The notes beneath the pieces are model-generated. The model did no database searches. It was not told where the DNA came from and saw only the letters and a program-made list of their open reading frames with translations. From assembly GCA_002167845.2 (NCBI GenBank), contig NHBO02000001.1, positions 1 through 64,000 on the forward strand: 64,000 nucleotides of DNA. The letters run 5' to 3'. Shown piece by piece: positions 37,277 through 48,400 of this stretch (its first letter is position 1; each line of letters starts with the position of its first letter). A program made the position numbers and the translations under genes. Source of the stretch: Phycisphaera sp. TMED9. Its GTDB lineage: Bacteria > Planctomycetota > Phycisphaerae > Phycisphaerales > SM1A02.

Positions 37277-38365
37277 ATGTCCGGTTCACAGACCCAAACC
37301 GAGCCCGAGTTCGGTCATTCACGACCCCCGCGATTCAGGGCCGCAGAAAGCGTCGCCCGGGCTCTGGAGGGGTGGTTTCCGCGTCATCGCCGGAAACTCC
37401 CGTGGCGTGAGAACCGCAGCCCCTGGCGAACCCTGGTGAGCGAGTTGATGCTTCAGCAGACTCAGGTCTCACGGGTTGAAGAACGTTTCGAGAGTTTTCT
37501 CGGCCTGTTTCCAGATGCTCGCGCCATGACCGAGGCGGGTGAGGACGCCGTGGTCGCGGCATGGGAGGGTCTGGGGTACTACCGCCGAGCCCGACTGCTC
37601 CACGCCGCCGCGGTCCGGATCTGCGAGGTTCATGGGGGCCTGGTGCCGGATTCGATCGACGCCTTGCTCGCCCTTCCTGGTGTCGGTCGGTACACGGCAG
37701 GATCGATCGCTTCCATCGCATTCGGCCTCCGGGCGCCGATCGTCGACGGCAACGTGATTCGAGTGGTGGCCCGCCTCGAGGCGGTCGATGCCACGGCGGA
37801 CGACCCGTCGCTGGTGGCGCGGTGTTGGGATCGGTCTGAGGCGATGGTGGAGGTCGCGACATCGCCGGGAGTTCTGAACGAGGCGTTGATGGAACTTGGT
37901 GCGACCGTCTGCACGCCGGCGGCACCGGCGTGCGATCGTTGTCCGATTCGGAGGGAGTGCGCCGCGTTCAAGACGGAAGACCCATCGGCCATCCCTCGGC
38001 CGAAGCGACGGCCGGTTCGACAGGAAGTTCATCTTCACACCGTCGTTCTTCGGCGGGGCGATCGCGTGCTCCTCCGGCAGCGGCCGCCCGAGGGGATCTG
38101 GGCGGGACTCTGGGAGTTGCCTTCACTCGAGGACGTCGCTCGACTCGATCTTCCGGCGATCGAATCCGGGTTCGATTTCCGGATCGTCGACCTTCGCCCG
38201 CTCGAGACCTTCAAGCGGCTTCTGACCCATCGAGCGGTGCACTTCCACGTCTACGAGGGATCGACTCGGATTCGCCGTGGTCACTGGTGCGATCAGTCGG
38301 CGGCGTCCGGACTCGCAATGGCGAAACCCATGCGATCTCTGATGGATCGACGCGTCTGGCGTTGA
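37277..38365 (+). CDS. mutY: A/G-specific adenine glycosylase
   Basis: VSELMLQQTQVSRV, LLALPGVGRYTAGSIASIAFG, C-x6-C-x2-C-x5-C FeS cluster (CTPAAPACDRCPIRREC), NUDIX-like C-terminus. Confidence 0.95.
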   Translation: MSGSQTQTEPEFGHSRPPRFRAAESVARALEGWFPRHRRKLPWRENRSPWRTLVSELMLQQTQVSRVEERFESFLGLFPDARAMTEAGEDAVVAAWEGLGYYRRARLLHAAAVRICEVHGGLVPDSIDALLALPGVGRYTAGSIASIAFGLRAPIVDGNVIRVVARLEAVDATADDPSLVARCWDRSEAMVEVATSPGVLNEALMELGATVCTPAAPACDRCPIRRECAAFKTEDPSAIPRPKRRPVRQEVHLHTVVLRRGDRVLLRQRPPEGIWAGLWELPSLEDVARLDLPAIESGFDFRIVDLRPLETFKRLLTHRAVHFHVYEGSTRIRRGHWCDQSAASGLAMAKPMRSLMDRRVWR

Positions 38366-38376
38366 TCGTCGGGTGG

Positions 38377-40692
38377 TCAGTTTCCGGAGCCGACGGCCGC
38401 GAGCACTTCGCCTTCGTCGCGTTGATCCCGATCCTCTCGTCCGCCGGGGTAGGCGATTCGAGAATGGTAGATCGCGCAGAGGCTCTTGATGATCGAATCT
38501 TCGATCACTCTCAGATCACGGAAGGTCAGATCGGAGTCGTCCAGTTGGCCATCGTCGAGTCGGCGTCGGCTCATCTTTCGCACCAGTGATTCGATGCGGC
38601 TCGGTGTCGGATCGCCCATGGCGCGGGTGGCACTCTCGATGCCGTCGCAAAGAAGCAGGATCGCGGCTTCGCGGGTCTGGGGCTTCGGTCCCGGATAGCG
38701 GAATTCGAACTCGTCGACCTCGCCACCTTCGTCGGCGGCCTTCTCGCGCGCGGCGTGGAAGAAGTACTCGACGAGCGATGTGCCGTGATGACTTTCGATG
38801 AAGTGACGGAGGACTTTCGGCAGGCCGTATTCCTGAGCGAGCTCGAGTCCGTCCTTGACGTGTCCGATGATCACCAGAAGGCTCATGGCCGGGCTGAGTT
38901 TGTTGTGCTTGTTGCTGCCGCCGCCCTGGTTTTCGATGAAGTACTCGGGCTTGTTCAACTTTCCGACATCGTGATAGAGCCCGCCGACATAGACCAGGCG
39001 GCTGTCGGCGCCGATCGCTTCCGAAGCGTTCTCCGCGATGGAGGCGACGGCCAGCGAGTGGTTGTAGGTGCCGGGGGCCCGGGCCTGCAGTTCACGAAGC
39101 AGAGGCTGGCGGGTATCCCGCAGCTCGGCGAGGGTGAGGCCGGTGGTGATGTCGAAGAGTTTCTCGATGCTCGGCATGATTCCAAGCATGAAGAAGCCGG
39201 CGAAGAGTGTGCCGGCCCCGGCGAAGGCCGCCTGCACCATGACCTGCATCGGAGCGCCCGGCGTGTCCAGAGGAACGGCGGCGAGGCCCTGAGCCAGAAA
39301 CACCACGACGGCGACGATGCCGGAGAGCACCGACGCTCGAACGAATGCGCCTCGATTGGGAATCTCTTCCAACTGGAACGCGAGTACCGAGCTGACCGCG
39401 AGAAGGGCGATGGCATCGATCGTGTGTCCGCCGATCGCGACGGTGATCGACACCGCTCCGAGAAGGCCCGCGAAGATCGCGATTCGTCGGTCGTAGGCGA
39501 GGGTCAGCGTGATCGCGAGAATCGAGATGGCGAGGGCCGCCCCGAAGGGGGTCAGCCGTGGGAAGGCCACTGCGAAGAACGTGCCGAGTGCCGTGCATCC
39601 GACGAGAAGCAGAAGGACCGCGGACAGTCGGGAAGTGCTTCGAGCGATTCGGGGATAGAACGTGGTTCCGTGTCCGGCGAGCAGGACGACCACCACCAGA
39701 CCCAGGAACATCCAGCCACCGATCCGGCTCCAGGTTCCGCGGATGCCGCCTTTCTCGAGGGCGTTGGCAAGAGCCAGTCCACCGATCTCGATGCCGGATG
39801 CATCGAGGATGTCGCCCCGGGCGTAGATGACTTCGCCGGCGGCATGTTCGATGAACACGTCGGCGACCCGGTCGGCGGCTTCGTCCGCCGCGAGGGTGGT
39901 TGCCGCGGGATCAAAGAGCACCGTCGGGCCCGGACGGTTGATGATCGCGGCGATGATGATCTCCGCCGCATCCCGTGGGAATCCCGAGTAGCGAGCGAGT
40001 TTGATCAGGCTCTGCCGGACGCTCGTGGTCATGCCGTCGGGGACGAGTTCGATGGCCCGCTGCACGGTCACTGCGGTCGACCGATCCTGAGGTTGCGGGG
40101 CGTTGATCTGGCCGTCGCTCGGCGTCGAGGCGGTCTCGCCATCCGGTTGGATCGAGTCATTCCCCGGCAGAGGTTCGGTCGAGGCCGTCTCGATGGGCAG
40201 TGGGGGAAGGACCCTCCGGGTCGAGACCGTCGTGAACTTCTGAAACTCCAGCGTTTCCAAGAGTGGTTCGCTCTGCCAGAGGGCATCGACGAATTCGTCC
40301 ACCGACTCCCGCCAGGTCGGCGAGGGGCCATCCGGGGTCTGGTACCGCTGCAACACCGAGAGAGAGGCGTCGGTGAGTCCGAACTGGTCCTGCAATCCAG
40401 GATCGACGTCGTCGAGGATGAGCGCGGAACGAACCGCGACCGGCAGGCCCATCAGTTTGGCCCGAAGATCGGCGAGATAGGTCGAATCCGCGTTGTAGAA
40501 CCGAGGTGCCGCACGGCGTGCCTCATCTCTTCGGCGTTGAGTCTCCGCGTCGTCGAGGACGCTGAACGCCAGCGGGTTCACGAGGCTGTCCGTGGCGACC
40601 TCGCCGGGCCAGACCCGAGGTTGAGTCCGTGCCCAGGTGGTCACCACCGTGAGCAGCATCGCGGCCACGATCGTGGCAAGGAGTCCGTTCAC
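38377..40692 (-). CDS. 7TM-HD family phosphohydrolase (PgpH-like)
   Basis: Large extracytoplasmic region, multiple TMs, then HD domain GTYNHSLAVASIAENASEAIGADSRLVYVGGLYHDVGKLNKPEYFIENQ. N-terminal start uncertain (GTG at 40692). Confidence 0.9.
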   Translation of the reverse strand: MNGLLATIVAAMLLTVVTTWARTQPRVWPGEVATDSLVNPLAFSVLDDAETQRRRDEARRAAPRFYNADSTYLADLRAKLMGLPVAVRSALILDDVDPGLQDQFGLTDASLSVLQRYQTPDGPSPTWRESVDEFVDALWQSEPLLETLEFQKFTTVSTRRVLPPLPIETASTEPLPGNDSIQPDGETASTPSDGQINAPQPQDRSTAVTVQRAIELVPDGMTTSVRQSLIKLARYSGFPRDAAEIIIAAIINRPGPTVLFDPAATTLAADEAADRVADVFIEHAAGEVIYARGDILDASGIEIGGLALANALEKGGIRGTWSRIGGWMFLGLVVVVLLAGHGTTFYPRIARSTSRLSAVLLLLVGCTALGTFFAVAFPRLTPFGAALAISILAITLTLAYDRRIAIFAGLLGAVSITVAIGGHTIDAIALLAVSSVLAFQLEEIPNRGAFVRASVLSGIVAVVVFLAQGLAAVPLDTPGAPMQVMVQAAFAGAGTLFAGFFMLGIMPSIEKLFDITTGLTLAELRDTRQPLLRELQARAPGTYNHSLAVASIAENASEAIGADSRLVYVGGLYHDVGKLNKPEYFIENQGGGSNKHNKLSPAMSLLVIIGHVKDGLELAQEYGLPKVLRHFIESHHGTSLVEYFFHAAREKAADEGGEVDEFEFRYPGPKPQTREAAILLLCDGIESATRAMGDPTPSRIESLVRKMSRRRLDDGQLDDSDLTFRDLRVIEDSIIKSLCAIYHSRIAYPGGREDRDQRDEGEVLAAVGSGN

Positions 40693-41128
40693 GAAGAGCG
40701 GTTGGCGCGCGATCTCGCCGACGGTCGGCCCCTTGGGCCGGATTGCCGCGGAGATGCGGCTCCGTCTGTTCGAACGCGGCTTGAAGATGCGAGAGAGTGG
40801 TCCGATGGGTGCAGTTCTCTTCGGTCGGGGTCATGCGAGATCGGTCGGAATGGCGATCATCCGAATTTTAGCGGCGGGCACGAAGTGAAATCACCTTGGG
40901 CTCGCTGGCTCCATCACTTGGTATCGACCAATTCAGGTCTTGAGACGGATGAGAGGCCGCCTCAAGCATCCAAGAAGGCCGGAAAGGGGATGATGCGGGG
41001 GAAGATTCGGATTATCGGACAACATGCGAGTCCTCTCCATTCTTCCCCCGGATCGCGTGGATCGGATCATCAACCGGCCGAGCGGGGGGCATCTTGGGAG
41101 CCTCTCATCGGGGTACCATCGCCTCGTC

Positions 41129-42025
41129 ATGCTCCAACGGACTTCTCGCCATCTCTTGCACTGTTCCGCCGCCGGGATTCTGGCGATCGCGATCGCCTCG
41201 GCGATCGGAGGTTGCGGTGCCGATCCACAGCCGGCCGCGGCCTCGAATGAGGACTTCACGGGCTCGGGATTGGAGTCCGCCTCCAGCGTCATTGATGATC
41301 GATGGGCGTCGGTCGTCCTGGACGCGTCACAGCGGGCGGAGGTCCGGGACATCCTTCGGGGTGCCGTCTCGGGCGAGACGGTTCCACTTGGCACCGCGGT
41401 TTTCGGTATCCGTTTCGAGGATGTTCCCCGGGCGATTCTGACGGCCGCTCCCACGGTCGAGATGGCCGTGATGAGACAGGCTTTCATTCCCGCGATCGCG
41501 TCGGTGACGTTTCGGGATGCTTTCGGTCAGGAAGCGGTGGCGAGCATCGATCTCGGTCGGATGACGGCGCTCTCGACGGTTCGGTATCTGGTTCCGGGCG
41601 ATGACGTCGCGAGGCCGAGGTCGAGGATGCTCGATGCCATCAACGGCCTGCTCTGGTCGGACGGCAACTTCTTTGCAGGATCGACCGCCCACCGCCTCGC
41701 ATCCGCACGGGCGGAGGTGGAAGGAGTCGAGGCGTTGCGAATTCTCAAGGAGGCGGTCGAAGAGGCGGGAGGCACGTTGCTCTCAAGTGCATTCGAACCG
41801 GAGAAGTACGAGATCGACCTCTTGATGCTCGACGATGAGCCCGCGCGACTCGAGGTTCGGCGTGAACCCGATCCGCGAGTGCTTTCCTGGACCGCCCATG
41901 CGGGGACTTTTTCGTCGCCGGAGAAGGCCTCGGATCTCGGCTCCGCGTTCGAGAAGGCGCTTCGGGAATGGGGCAGGACCCCGATGCCCGCGGAAACACG
42001 GGACGTCGCGACCGAGAAGAACTGA
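41129..42025 (+). CDS. Hypothetical lipoprotein
   Basis: Signal with lipobox AIASAIGGCGADPQ; start MLQRTSRHLL chosen at internal ATG. Confidence 0.65.
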   Translation: MLQRTSRHLLHCSAAGILAIAIASAIGGCGADPQPAAASNEDFTGSGLESASSVIDDRWASVVLDASQRAEVRDILRGAVSGETVPLGTAVFGIRFEDVPRAILTAAPTVEMAVMRQAFIPAIASVTFRDAFGQEAVASIDLGRMTALSTVRYLVPGDDVARPRSRMLDAINGLLWSDGNFFAGSTAHRLASARAEVEGVEALRILKEAVEEAGGTLLSSAFEPEKYEIDLLMLDDEPARLEVRREPDPRVLSWTAHAGTFSSPEKASDLGSAFEKALREWGRTPMPAETRDVATEKN

Positions 42026-42061
42026 TCGAACGTCGCCGGCTCGGTCCGCTCTGCATTCGAT

Positions 42062-43552
42062 TCAGTCGGACCGGATCATCGACTCGATGGTCGAGGCGGC
42101 TCGAAGCAGCTTTGACTCACCAAAGGCGGGCGTTTGAAGATGGATTCCCATGGGAAGGGTCTCGCCGTCCTGTTCCACCGAACCCCCGGGAATGGAGATC
42201 GCCGGGATTCCGGCGATGTTCGCGTTGACGGTGTAGACGTCGTTGAGATACATCGAGATGGTGTCGAGGCCGGCGCCGATTTGGAATGCGGGGCTCGGCG
42301 AGGTCGGGCCGAGAAGGATGTCGCACTTCGCGAATGCGGAGTCGAATTCCTGCTTGATCAGCCGTCGGACTTGTAGTGATCGCTTGTAGTAGGCGTCGTA
42401 GTAGCCTGCGCTGAGGACGTAGGTCCCGAGCATGATTCGGCGTCGGACTTCCGGACCGAACCCCTCGCTTCTGGTCCGGGCATAGAGCTCTTCGAGGCTC
42501 TCGCCCGGTCGGGGCTCGGCACGATAGCCGTAGCGAATGCCGTCGTACCGGGCGAGATTGCTGCTCGCTTCCGCCGGCGCGATGACGTAGTAGGTCGAGA
42601 TGCCGTAGTCGGTCATTGGAAGATCGACGTCCACGATCGTGGCGCCCGCTTCCCGAAGAGAGTCGATGGTCTGTTCGAGCCTCTCCGTGACGCCGGGGTG
42701 ATTTCGATCCGTGCAGTGTTCGCGGGGGATCCCCACTCGAAGGGTCGAGGGGTCGACCGGCCCGTCGGCGAGAGACGGCTCGATGGCGAGGTCCGAAGTG
42801 GTGGCGTCATTCGAGTCGATTCCGCCAAGCACTTCGTAGATCAACGCCGCATCACGAACGCTTCGCGCCAGAGGGCCGATCTGGTCGAGACTGGAACCGA
42901 AGGCAACCAGCCCGTAGCGCGAGATCCGCCCGTACGTGGGTTTGAATCCGACGCAACCGCAGAAGGCGGCGGGTTGCCGGATCGACCCGCCGGTGTCCGA
43001 GCCGAGCGCCGCGTCGGCGATCCCGGCCCCGACCGCCGAAGCGCTTCCGCCGCTTGATCCGCCGGGGACGCGGTCCTTCCCGTGTGGATTCCGCACCGGA
43101 CCCCAGGCGCAGGTCTCCGAAGAGGAGCCCATCGCGAACTCGTCCATGTTGGTCTTGCCGACCAGGGTCGCGCCGGCCTCGCGGAGTCGAGTGATCACCG
43201 TCGCGTCGTAGGGTGATCGGTAGTTCTCGAGCATCCGTGAACTGCAGGTGGTGCGTCCTTCGGTCGTGCAGAGATTGTCCTTGATCGCCATGACGGATCC
43301 GGCGAGTGGCCCGGGATCGTCGCCGGCGGCGAGTCGGGTGTCGATCGACTGAGCCGTCGCTCGTGCGGAGTCGGCGAAAATCTCGTGATAGGCATTGAGT
43401 GTCGAGTTCGAAGACTCGATCTCGGTGATGAGGGACTCGAGCCGGTGCGCCGTGGAGGTCTCGGCGTTCCGAACCTGATGGACTCGTGCGGTGAGATCGT
43501 CTTTGGGGTCGACGAACGGATCGGAGGGGTTGTCTGAGTGAGGTGTGGTCAT
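42062..43552 (-). CDS. gatA: Asp-tRNA(Asn)/Glu-tRNA(Gln) amidotransferase subunit A
   Basis: AIKDNLCTTEGRTTCSSRMLENY, GSSSETCAWGPVRNPHGKDRVPGGSSGGSASAVGAGIADAALGSDTGGSIRQPAAFCG. Confidence 0.96.
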   Translation of the reverse strand: MTTPHSDNPSDPFVDPKDDLTARVHQVRNAETSTAHRLESLITEIESSNSTLNAYHEIFADSARATAQSIDTRLAAGDDPGPLAGSVMAIKDNLCTTEGRTTCSSRMLENYRSPYDATVITRLREAGATLVGKTNMDEFAMGSSSETCAWGPVRNPHGKDRVPGGSSGGSASAVGAGIADAALGSDTGGSIRQPAAFCGCVGFKPTYGRISRYGLVAFGSSLDQIGPLARSVRDAALIYEVLGGIDSNDATTSDLAIEPSLADGPVDPSTLRVGIPREHCTDRNHPGVTERLEQTIDSLREAGATIVDVDLPMTDYGISTYYVIAPAEASSNLARYDGIRYGYRAEPRPGESLEELYARTRSEGFGPEVRRRIMLGTYVLSAGYYDAYYKRSLQVRRLIKQEFDSAFAKCDILLGPTSPSPAFQIGAGLDTISMYLNDVYTVNANIAGIPAISIPGGSVEQDGETLPMGIHLQTPAFGESKLLRAASTIESMIRSD

Positions 43553-43571
43553 CGGGTGGATTCACGAGCGA

Positions 43572-43892
43572 TCAGGCTCCGCCCTCCCCGAGGACCTTCG
43601 GAACGGCGATGAAGGGGCCTTCGGTCTTCGGTGCCATGGCCAGGAGGACATCGCGATCCAGCGTCGGGCCTGGTTCATCCTCCGCGAGGCGATTCACCGT
43701 GTCATGAGGCCGTGGCATCGGCTCCACGCCTTCCACGTCGAGATTCTGGAGATTCGCGACGTGCTCGAGCACCGCCAGAAGGTCGTTCCTCGCCGAGTCG
43801 AGGGCGGGGGCGTCGAGGGCGAGTCGTGAGAGGCTTGCGACCTTGGCCACGTCCTCAGGAGTCGGTGGTGGATTTGAATCGGAACTTGTCAT
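43572..43892 (-). CDS. gatC: Asp-tRNA(Asn)/Glu-tRNA(Gln) amidotransferase subunit C
   Basis: VAKVASLSRLALDAPALDSARNDLLAVLEHVANLQNLDVEGVEPMPRPHDTVNRLAEDEPGPTLDRD; directly upstream of gatA. Confidence 0.92.
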   Translation of the reverse strand: MTSSDSNPPPTPEDVAKVASLSRLALDAPALDSARNDLLAVLEHVANLQNLDVEGVEPMPRPHDTVNRLAEDEPGPTLDRDVLLAMAPKTEGPFIAVPKVLGEGGA

Positions 43893-43921
43893 GACGCGAA
43901 GAGTAACGGTCCGCGGCGACC

Positions 43922-45400
43922 TTGGCGGTTGAGTTACCATTGTCGGTCCGATCCTCGGGCCTTTCGGGTCCGTCGGGGAGGGCCATCGCCGGTGCTGGTG
44001 GCTCCTTCGTCCCTGCGGTAAACCGTTCTTCTCCTGTCCTCCTCCCGGGCCTCGCTCCCGGACCTCGCTCCCGGATTGTCAACGTGACCCAGCCCCGCCG
44101 AGCTCTCGCCGTTTCCGTCATCACCAGAGTTGTCGTGTGCGGAATCGCCATCGGCATCGGCGTGGCGGTCGCGGTGGTCCTGACCAGCACGAGTCCGACG
44201 GCTGCCCGGGTGGATGGTGGCGATCAGACGGTCAAGATTCGATCGATGCAGATTCCACTCGAACCGGTCGCTCGCGAATGGCGGGGATTCGGAACCGTTC
44301 GGGCGCTCGATTCGGCGACGATTCCGGCGGAGGTCGTTTCCACGGTGGTCTCGGTTCCCGAAGGAATCGAGGTCGGCCTTCCGGTTTCGGCTGGACAGGT
44401 GATCGCCCGACTTCGTGACTACGACTACGTCGAGGCCGCCGCCCGGATTCTCGAACAGCTCGCGGAGGTCGATGCGGAGGTGGCGCGTCTCGATACCGAG
44501 GAGCGTGTGCTCGTCGAACGTCGGACGGTCGCGAACCGTGACCTCGAGCTTTCGGAAGTGGACCTCCAGCGAGTGACGGAGGCTGCCGCGAAGGGGGCCG
44601 CGGTGGATCGCGAGATCGATGCGGCCGAACAGCGACGACTGACCGCTCGCCGCGCCCTGATCACGCTCGAGGAACTTCAGTCACTGATCCCGGTTCGAAG
44701 AACGGCCTCCACGGCGAGGCGGGACGGGCTGCTCGCCACGCACCGTCTGGCGCTCGAGCAGATCGAGCGGTGCACGGTGACCGCGCCGATCTCCGGAATT
44801 CTCTCGGAAGTGATGGTCGAGGCCGGTGAGCAGGTGGCGATCGGAACTCCGGTCGCTCGCGTCGTCGACCCCCTTCGGCTGGAACTGCGGCTTCGGATTC
44901 CAGCATCCTGTCGCGGTCGGGTGCGAGTCGGTGACCGGGTCGTGGTCAATCGAACCGTGACCGCTGATCCGATCGATGCCGCGGTGAGTCGAATCTCTCC
45001 GATCGATGATTCCGCAACGAGGACCATGACGGTCTTCGTCGAGATCGACGGTCACTCCGATCGAATCGTTCCGGGGCTCTTCGTGGCCGGGACGGTCCAC
45101 GAGGGCGACTCCGAGCCACGGAGCGTCGTTCCCCGGCGATCGGTCCGGAACCAGCGACTCATGTTGGTCGAGGACGGACGGATTCGAAGCATTCAGGCCG
45201 AGTCGCTCTTCACGATCGCCGGCGAACGCCCCGGCTCCGGGTTGCGTGATCGGCAGTGGATGGTGCTGGCGGAGCCTCTCCCGGATGGCGCATCGATCGT
45301 GATCGACGGATCCAGAGTGCTTCCCGACGGCATTTCCGTCGAGGCCCGAAGCGCGACCGACCCTGATGAACAGAACACTCCGGTCGGATCCGGGCCGTGA
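43922..45400 (+). CDS. RND efflux periplasmic adaptor subunit
   Basis: VVSVPEGIEVGLPVSAGQVIARLRDYDYVEAAARI, coiled-coil hairpin, CTVTAPISGILSEVMVEAGEQVAIGTPVARVVD. Start uncertain. Confidence 0.88.
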   Translation: MAVELPLSVRSSGLSGPSGRAIAGAGGSFVPAVNRSSPVLLPGLAPGPRSRIVNVTQPRRALAVSVITRVVVCGIAIGIGVAVAVVLTSTSPTAARVDGGDQTVKIRSMQIPLEPVAREWRGFGTVRALDSATIPAEVVSTVVSVPEGIEVGLPVSAGQVIARLRDYDYVEAAARILEQLAEVDAEVARLDTEERVLVERRTVANRDLELSEVDLQRVTEAAAKGAAVDREIDAAEQRRLTARRALITLEELQSLIPVRRTASTARRDGLLATHRLALEQIERCTVTAPISGILSEVMVEAGEQVAIGTPVARVVDPLRLELRLRIPASCRGRVRVGDRVVVNRTVTADPIDAAVSRISPIDDSATRTMTVFVEIDGHSDRIVPGLFVAGTVHEGDSEPRSVVPRRSVRNQRLMLVEDGRIRSIQAESLFTIAGERPGSGLRDRQWMVLAEPLPDGASIVIDGSRVLPDGISVEARSATDPDEQNTPVGSGP

Positions 45401-48400
45401 GTCTTCCGTCCTTTGGCGCACGACGTCCGGTTCCCGCGAACCTCCTGATGATGGCGTTGATTCTCGGAGGGATCTACTCCGGGCTTTCGATGCGCCGGGA
45501 GTTCTTTCCGGAGATCGATCCGGAAGCGGCGCGGGTGGAGCTCGTCTACCCCGGTGCGACTCCGAAGGAGCTCGAGGAGTCGATGGCCCGGAAGGTCGAG
45601 GATGCGATTGGAACGGTGCAGGAAGTTCGCCGGATGGAATCCACGGTCAGCGAGGGCGCCGGCATCATCGTGGTGAAGTTCGAGGAAGGAACCGACGTTG
45701 AAAAGGCGATCTCCGACGTCGAGCGTTCGATCGAGCGGCTTTCCGATCTGCCCACCGATGCGGAACGGATTCGAGTGGTCGAATTCGAGCCCAATCTCCC
45801 GGTCATCATTCTCACGCTCTTCGGGGATATCGACGAGCGGGTCCTGAAGTCCTCGATGCGATCGATGATCGACGACCTGGAGTCGCTTTCGGGAATGGGA
45901 TCGCTTCAGATCTCGGGATTGCGGGATTACGAGATTCGAGTCGCGGTCGATCCGGAGCGGCTGATCGAAAACGGGCTTCCGGTGACGGCGGTCGCCGAGG
46001 CGATTCGATCCTGGATGCTGGAGCTGCCGAGCGGTGCGATTCGTGGGCCAGGCGGCAACGTCAACGTCCGGACGATGGGCGTGGAGGAGCGGGCCGAGTC
46101 CATCGAATCGATCGTGGTGCGGGCGGGGCCCACGGGTGAGATGCTGCGGGTCGGTGATCTGGCACGAGTGCAGGACGGCTTCGCGGACGTCGAGGTGGAG
46201 GAGCGGTTCGAGGGGAAGCCGGCGACCAGTCTGACGATCTTCAAGACCGGCTCACAGGATGCGGTCGCGATCGCTCGAATGGCCTACGCCTACGTCGCGG
46301 GGAGAAAGGGAGAACCCTTCACCGGTCCGGTCTGGGCTGGTCCGATGGAGACTTCGGAATGGCAGGCCTACCAACTGGGCCTTGATCGTCCGGAACCCCT
46401 GCCCGCCGAACTGGTGGCTCACAATGATCTCTCGAGGTTCATTCAGGGGCGGCTCGAGCTGCTCTCTCGAAACGCGCTTCAAGGTGGTGGACTGGTTTTT
46501 CTGGCGCTGCTTCTGGTGCTGAATCTTCGGGTCGCCTTCTGGGTCATGGTGGGCTTGTTCACGGCGATCTGCGGAACGCTTCTCGCCATGACGGCCCTTG
46601 GTGTGACGTTGAATCTCCTGACCATGTTCGGGCTTCTGGTGACGCTCGGGATGCTCACCGACGATGCGATCGTGGTCAGCGAGAACATCACGGCGCGCGG
46701 GAGTCTGGGCGAATCGCCGGTCGATGCGGCGACGCGTGGAGGAAATCAGGTCTTCTGGCCGGTGGTCGGAACCGTTCTGACGACGATCGTCGCATTTCTT
46801 CCTTTGACGTTCATCAGCGGCAACATCGGAAAACTCCTCGGGGCGCTCCCGATGGTCGTCTTCTGTGCGCTCGCGATCAGTCTCCTCGAGTCGATGTTGA
46901 TTCTCCCGTCACACATGGTCCAGGCCCTCAAGGGGATGGTGCAGAGTCGAGGAACCGGAATCTTCGGTTTCGCCGACCGATTCGCTCGATGGCGCGATCG
47001 AACCGTGGTCGCACCGGCCACGCGGTTCTACGGACGCCTCGCGACCAAGAGCGTGCAGTACCGCTGGATCGCCGCCTCGATCGCCCTGGGCCTGCTCGCC
47101 ATCTCGATCGGGATGTACACCGGGGGTCGGGTGCCCTTCGTCTTCCTGCCGACCGAAGACACCGAAAACGTGGTGGTCGATCTCAAGATGCCGACCGGAA
47201 CGGAGCTCGCCGAGACCAGGCGGGTGGCTTCGAGGATCGAAGCCGCCGCTCGATCCCAGCCGGAGGTGCAATTCACCAGCCTGGCACTCGGTGCGAGTTT
47301 CGATCTGAATACGGGGCTGGCCAATCCGGGATCGAGTTCGATCGCGCAGATCTTCTTCGAACTTTCTCCGATCGAGAAACGAGATCGACCAAGCACCGAG
47401 ATCATCGATGCGATTCGGAACGCCGCAGGGGACCTGACCGAGGTCGAGCAGATCTTCTGGCGCGAGATCGACGGTGGTCCCGGCGGTCCGGACATCACCT
47501 TCGAGGTCGCGGGAGATGATCGGGTGGCCGTCGATGCCGCGGTCGCGGACGTCCGATCGTTGCTTGCCACCTACGAAGGGGTCTACGGCATCTCGGATGA
47601 TGACGATGTCGCGCAGCGCGAACTTCGGATCTCCTTGCTCCCTGGTGCCGCGTCGCTCGGCGTCACGGTGGCGGAAGTCGCGCAACAGGTCCGAGGTGCG
47701 GTCTACGGGATCGACGCCCATGTCTTCAGCGAGACTCGCGAGGACATCGACGTTCGCGTCTCCTTCGATGCGGAGTCGAGACGGGATCTCGGAGGCGTGG
47801 AGCAGATGTGGATCTCGACCCGGGACGGACGGTCGATTCCGCTCTCGGAGATCGCGAGGATCGAGGAGGCCGACGGGCGGGCCACGATCCGGCGGATCGA
47901 TCGTCAACGAGCGGTCTCGGTGACCGCCGACGTCGACAGCCTCACGAATCCGGAACAGGTCGTCGCGTCCATGACGCCGGCGCTGGAGTCGATTCGAAGC
48001 AAGCATCGCGGCGTCACGATCAACAGCGGAGGGCGACAACAGGATGTGATCGATGCCTTCGCGTCGCTCCCGATCGCGATGCTGGCCGCGAGCGTGATGA
48101 TCTACGTCATTCTCGCGTGGCTTTTCTCGAGCTACATTCAGCCGTTCGCGGTGATGCTGGCGATTCCCTTCGCGCTGATCGGGGTGGTCTGGGGCCATTG
48201 GCTTCTGGGGTTCGAACTGACGTTCCTGAGCCTGATCGGTGTCGTGGCCCTGGCGGGAATCGTGGTGAACAACTCACTCATCTTCGTGGAGTTTCTGAAC
48301 AAGAACATCGAAGCGGGGATGCCGCTCGCCGAAGCGCTGGTCGACGCGGGCAAACGACGGCTCAGGCCCATCCTGCTGACCACGCTCACCACGGTGCTGG

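Noticed and set aside
38755-41250. 831-aa plus-strand ORF antisense to the 7TM-HD gene
   Set aside because: Shadow ORF of a well-supported gene; low-complexity composition and no recognisable motifs.
46909-48198. 429-aa minus-strand ORF inside the RND permease
   Set aside because: Antisense shadow ORF rich in Arg/Asp/His; no support over the RND gene.
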